From: Asterionellopsis glacialis | Lineage: Eukaryota > Bacillariophyta > Plagiogrammaphyceae > Rhaphoneidales > Asterionellopsidaceae | Direction of reading: 5' to 3' | Assembly (NCBI GenBank): GCA_014885115.2 | Contig: WKLE02000790.1 | Location: 1 to 21,161 of the forward strand | Length of the DNA: 21,161 nucleotides | In this document: positions 19,943 to 21,161 of the stretch, piece after piece | Layout: each line of letters starts with the position of its first letter | Numbering within the stretch: position 1 is the stretch's first letter | Notes under the pieces: generated by a model | Database searches by the model: none | What the model saw: the letters and a program-made list of their open reading frames with translations, nothing else | What the model was told of the DNA's origin: nothing | Translations under genes and position numbers: made by a program

Positions 19943-19988
19943 CTAACTTGAAAACATATGTTCTGTCTTTTGTTCTTTTTTTGTACAG
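19943..19988 (+). other. Candidate 3' splice site of a 5'-UTR intron
   Basis: CTAAC (19943-19947, branch-point-like), a long T-rich tract (19961-19982) and TGTACAG ending at 19988 form a textbook acceptor 48 nt before the start codon at 20037. In-frame stops (TAG, TAA) lie between the acceptor and the ATG, so such an intron would sit in the 5' UTR. No donor could be fixed; GTAAGC at 19663 is one option. Confidence 0.4.
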
Positions 19989-20036
19989 ACACGTTATCGA
20001 TCATCCTAGAAAATATTCATCCGTTAATTCTTCATC

Positions 20037-21161
20037 ATGTCCAAAAACAACAAGAAACCTACCCCAAATGATAAAAAGAAGAAGGACCCGAAAAAAACGT
20101 CGAATGCTGCCGCCAGCATCAACGATAAGGATGATGATGAGGGACCTGAGCTTCATCCCATAACATACACGAAAAAGCTCCCTCACACCTACATGACCAA
20201 ATCAAAGGCAATTGCGCAATATGCAAAGAAGATGGCCAACACCAAGACGAATGCGAGCGGTAATGGACATAACCATAATGAGAATGTTACGAAAAATGAC
20301 TACCACCATGCAGCTTTAGTTGAGGAAGAAGCGAAGATTGAGGAATCTACGGAGGATGATGATCGATCCAATCATGATCTTGATCTTTTATTTGTGGATG
20401 AACCACTAATACCTGTTCCTAGTAAAAGCAATGGCATCAGTGAAAAAAGACAGCATATCGCGGAGAGCAACATAAGATCAAGACGAAGACGCATTATGCG
20501 TAAAAAATATCATGGCCTTGATCTTGTTTCTGTGGATGTACCGCCACTACCTATTCCTAGTAGAAGCAATGATATTAGTGAAAAGAGACAACATCTGACG
20601 GAGAGCAACATGAGATCAAGAGAAAGACGCATAAGTCATAGAAAGAGGGATTCTTCGACAGAAGAAAATCTTGATAATGAAAATGGTGATGCGAATGATA
20701 CGGCAGATACTACTACAAATGCACCAAATGTAGGTGAAAATGATGCAACAGTTCCCGGTGTATATTGGGAGTCTTCCTCTGGTACATTAGGTCTCGATCC
20801 TCAATTCAATGAGATGAACTTGGACATACCGGAGAATCTCATCAGAGCTACTGTGGTTGATAATGATGCCATTCCTGAAGCGGAAGCGGTTACCGAGGAA
20901 GCCTTGATTCGAAATAGACGAAGAAATCGGCTTTGTTGTGTTGCTGGATTGATCATCATTGTCATGGTTATTGTCTTAGCTAGTGTCCTCCCTGATGATG
21001 CAGGTTCATCATCAAACGAGTCCCCAACAATAGCACCAACGCAGTCGGCAAGTCCTACAATGCAGCCGTCTTCCTCACCTTCAATATCCCCCACGATCAA
21101 TTTTCAATCTCAACTTGAAGGTCTCCATCAAGGTTTGGTTGGTGCCTTCAACAATACTAGT
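20037..21161 (+). CDS. Single-pass membrane protein with SPT linker, C-terminus outside window
   Basis: The first 375 codons are open to the window edge. An in-frame TAA 12 nt upstream supports the ATG. The N-terminal ~298 residues are Lys/Asp/Asn-rich, predicted cytosolic and largely disordered, with an internal 46-residue duplication (residues about 113-204). An Arg-rich stretch (RNRRRNR) precedes one membrane span (about 299-320, LCCVAGLIIIVMVIVLASVL), which by the positive-inside rule puts the C-terminal side outside or in the lumen. Next comes a Ser/Pro/Thr linker (SPTIAPTQSASPTMQPSSSP), then FQSQLEGLHQGLVGAF at the edge. In diatoms this order (charged N-terminus, one span, SPT linker) is common in surface proteins, often followed by leucine-rich repeats. 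The ectodomain is not in view, so leucine-rich repeats are a guess. The two Cys at the membrane boundary could be lipidated. Confidence 0.85.
   Translation, partial: MSKNNKKPTPNDKKKKDPKKTSNAAASINDKDDDEGPELHPITYTKKLPHTYMTKSKAIAQYAKKMANTKTNASGNGHNHNENVTKNDYHHAALVEEEAKIEESTEDDDRSNHDLDLLFVDEPLIPVPSKSNGISEKRQHIAESNIRSRRRRIMRKKYHGLDLVSVDVPPLPIPSRSNDISEKRQHLTESNMRSRERRISHRKRDSSTEENLDNENGDANDTADTTTNAPNVGENDATVPGVYWESSSGTLGLDPQFNEMNLDIPENLIRATVVDNDAIPEAEAVTEEALIRNRRRNRLCCVAGLIIIVMVIVLASVLPDDAGSSSNESPTIAPTQSASPTMQPSSSPSISPTINFQSQLEGLHQGLVGAFNNTS
20373..20648 (+). repeat. Internal 138-nt duplication within the membrane-protein gene
   Basis: Copy 1 (20373-20510) and copy 2 (20511-20648) are adjacent and each encodes 46 residues. 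Both share the pattern H-x-LDL-xx-VD-x-P-x-(I/L)P-(V/I)-PS-(K/R)-SN-x-ISEKRQH, then (A/T)ESN-x-RSR-x-RRI. Coding identity is high but not complete, so the duplication is older than the cyclase array. Confidence 0.9.

Larger units (their letters stand above)
15624..20036. other. 4.4 kb gene-poor region
   Basis: AT-rich sequence between the large TPR gene (read leftward) and the membrane-protein gene at 20037. Its first ~350 nt is the probable promoter of the TPR gene. Open frames here are short, often start at non-ATG codons, and show no domains. Visible elements are a palindrome cluster at 15877-15911, an 18-bp tandem repeat near 17018, a perfect inverted repeat at 18526-18558, a possible decayed coding segment at about 18626-19109, and several TACCWGGTA motifs at 19151-19613. 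Confidence 0.6.

Noticed and set aside
1..21161. CRISPR arrays, bacterial operons, ribosome binding sites
   Set aside because: The DNA is clearly eukaryotic (spliceosomal introns, large spacers). No regularly spaced repeat-spacer array was seen; the only large array is contiguous and coding.

Overview
The window looks like nuclear DNA of a marine alga of the diatom (stramenopile) type. The main evidence is a single polypeptide that joins two membrane spans, a class III nucleotide cyclase and a cyclic-nucleotide phosphodiesterase, an architecture typical of diatoms. Supporting signs are short (about 100 nt) GTAAGT...CAG introns, long Asn/Ser/His/Gln-rich stretches in the proteins, and a Ser-Pro-Thr linker after a membrane span in the last gene. 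I cannot name the genus.

Layout. 1-2964 is AT-rich and has no convincing gene; its last ~500 nt is the likely promoter region of the first gene. 2965-8805 (+) is a three-exon receptor-type guanylate cyclase/phosphodiesterase of 1,878 residues after splicing. Its extracellular sensor is split by a large low-complexity insert that contains about 15 tandem copies of a His/Met/Asp-rich 14-residue unit. 9972-11390 (+) encodes a low-complexity protein with TPR-like helices and no recognised function. 13266-15623 (-) encodes a 785-residue protein with at least ten kinesin-light-chain-type TPR units. 15624-20036 is a 4.4 kb gene-poor stretch with short repeats, hairpins and one possible decayed coding segment. 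20037 to the window end (+) is the first 375 residues of a single-pass membrane protein that continues outside the window.

Function. The cyclase-phosphodiesterase would sense something outside the cell, make a cyclic nucleotide (cGMP most likely) and also destroy it. All metal ligands of both enzymes are present, so both are predicted active. Two specificity residues are not the textbook ones: Gln at the second purine-selecting position of the cyclase, and Glu at the normally invariant purine-binding Gln of the phosphodiesterase. The two TPR genes are convergent scaffold-like genes with no demonstrated link to the cyclase. The truncated gene at the right edge may be another surface protein.

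A 9-bp motif, TACCTGGTA or its complement TACCAGGTA, occurs ten times by my reading. All copies lie between genes and none in exons, and three cluster around a perfect 16-bp palindrome upstream of the large TPR gene. The best candidate for something undescribed is the metal-ligand-rich repeat array in the ectodomain of the cyclase-phosphodiesterase.
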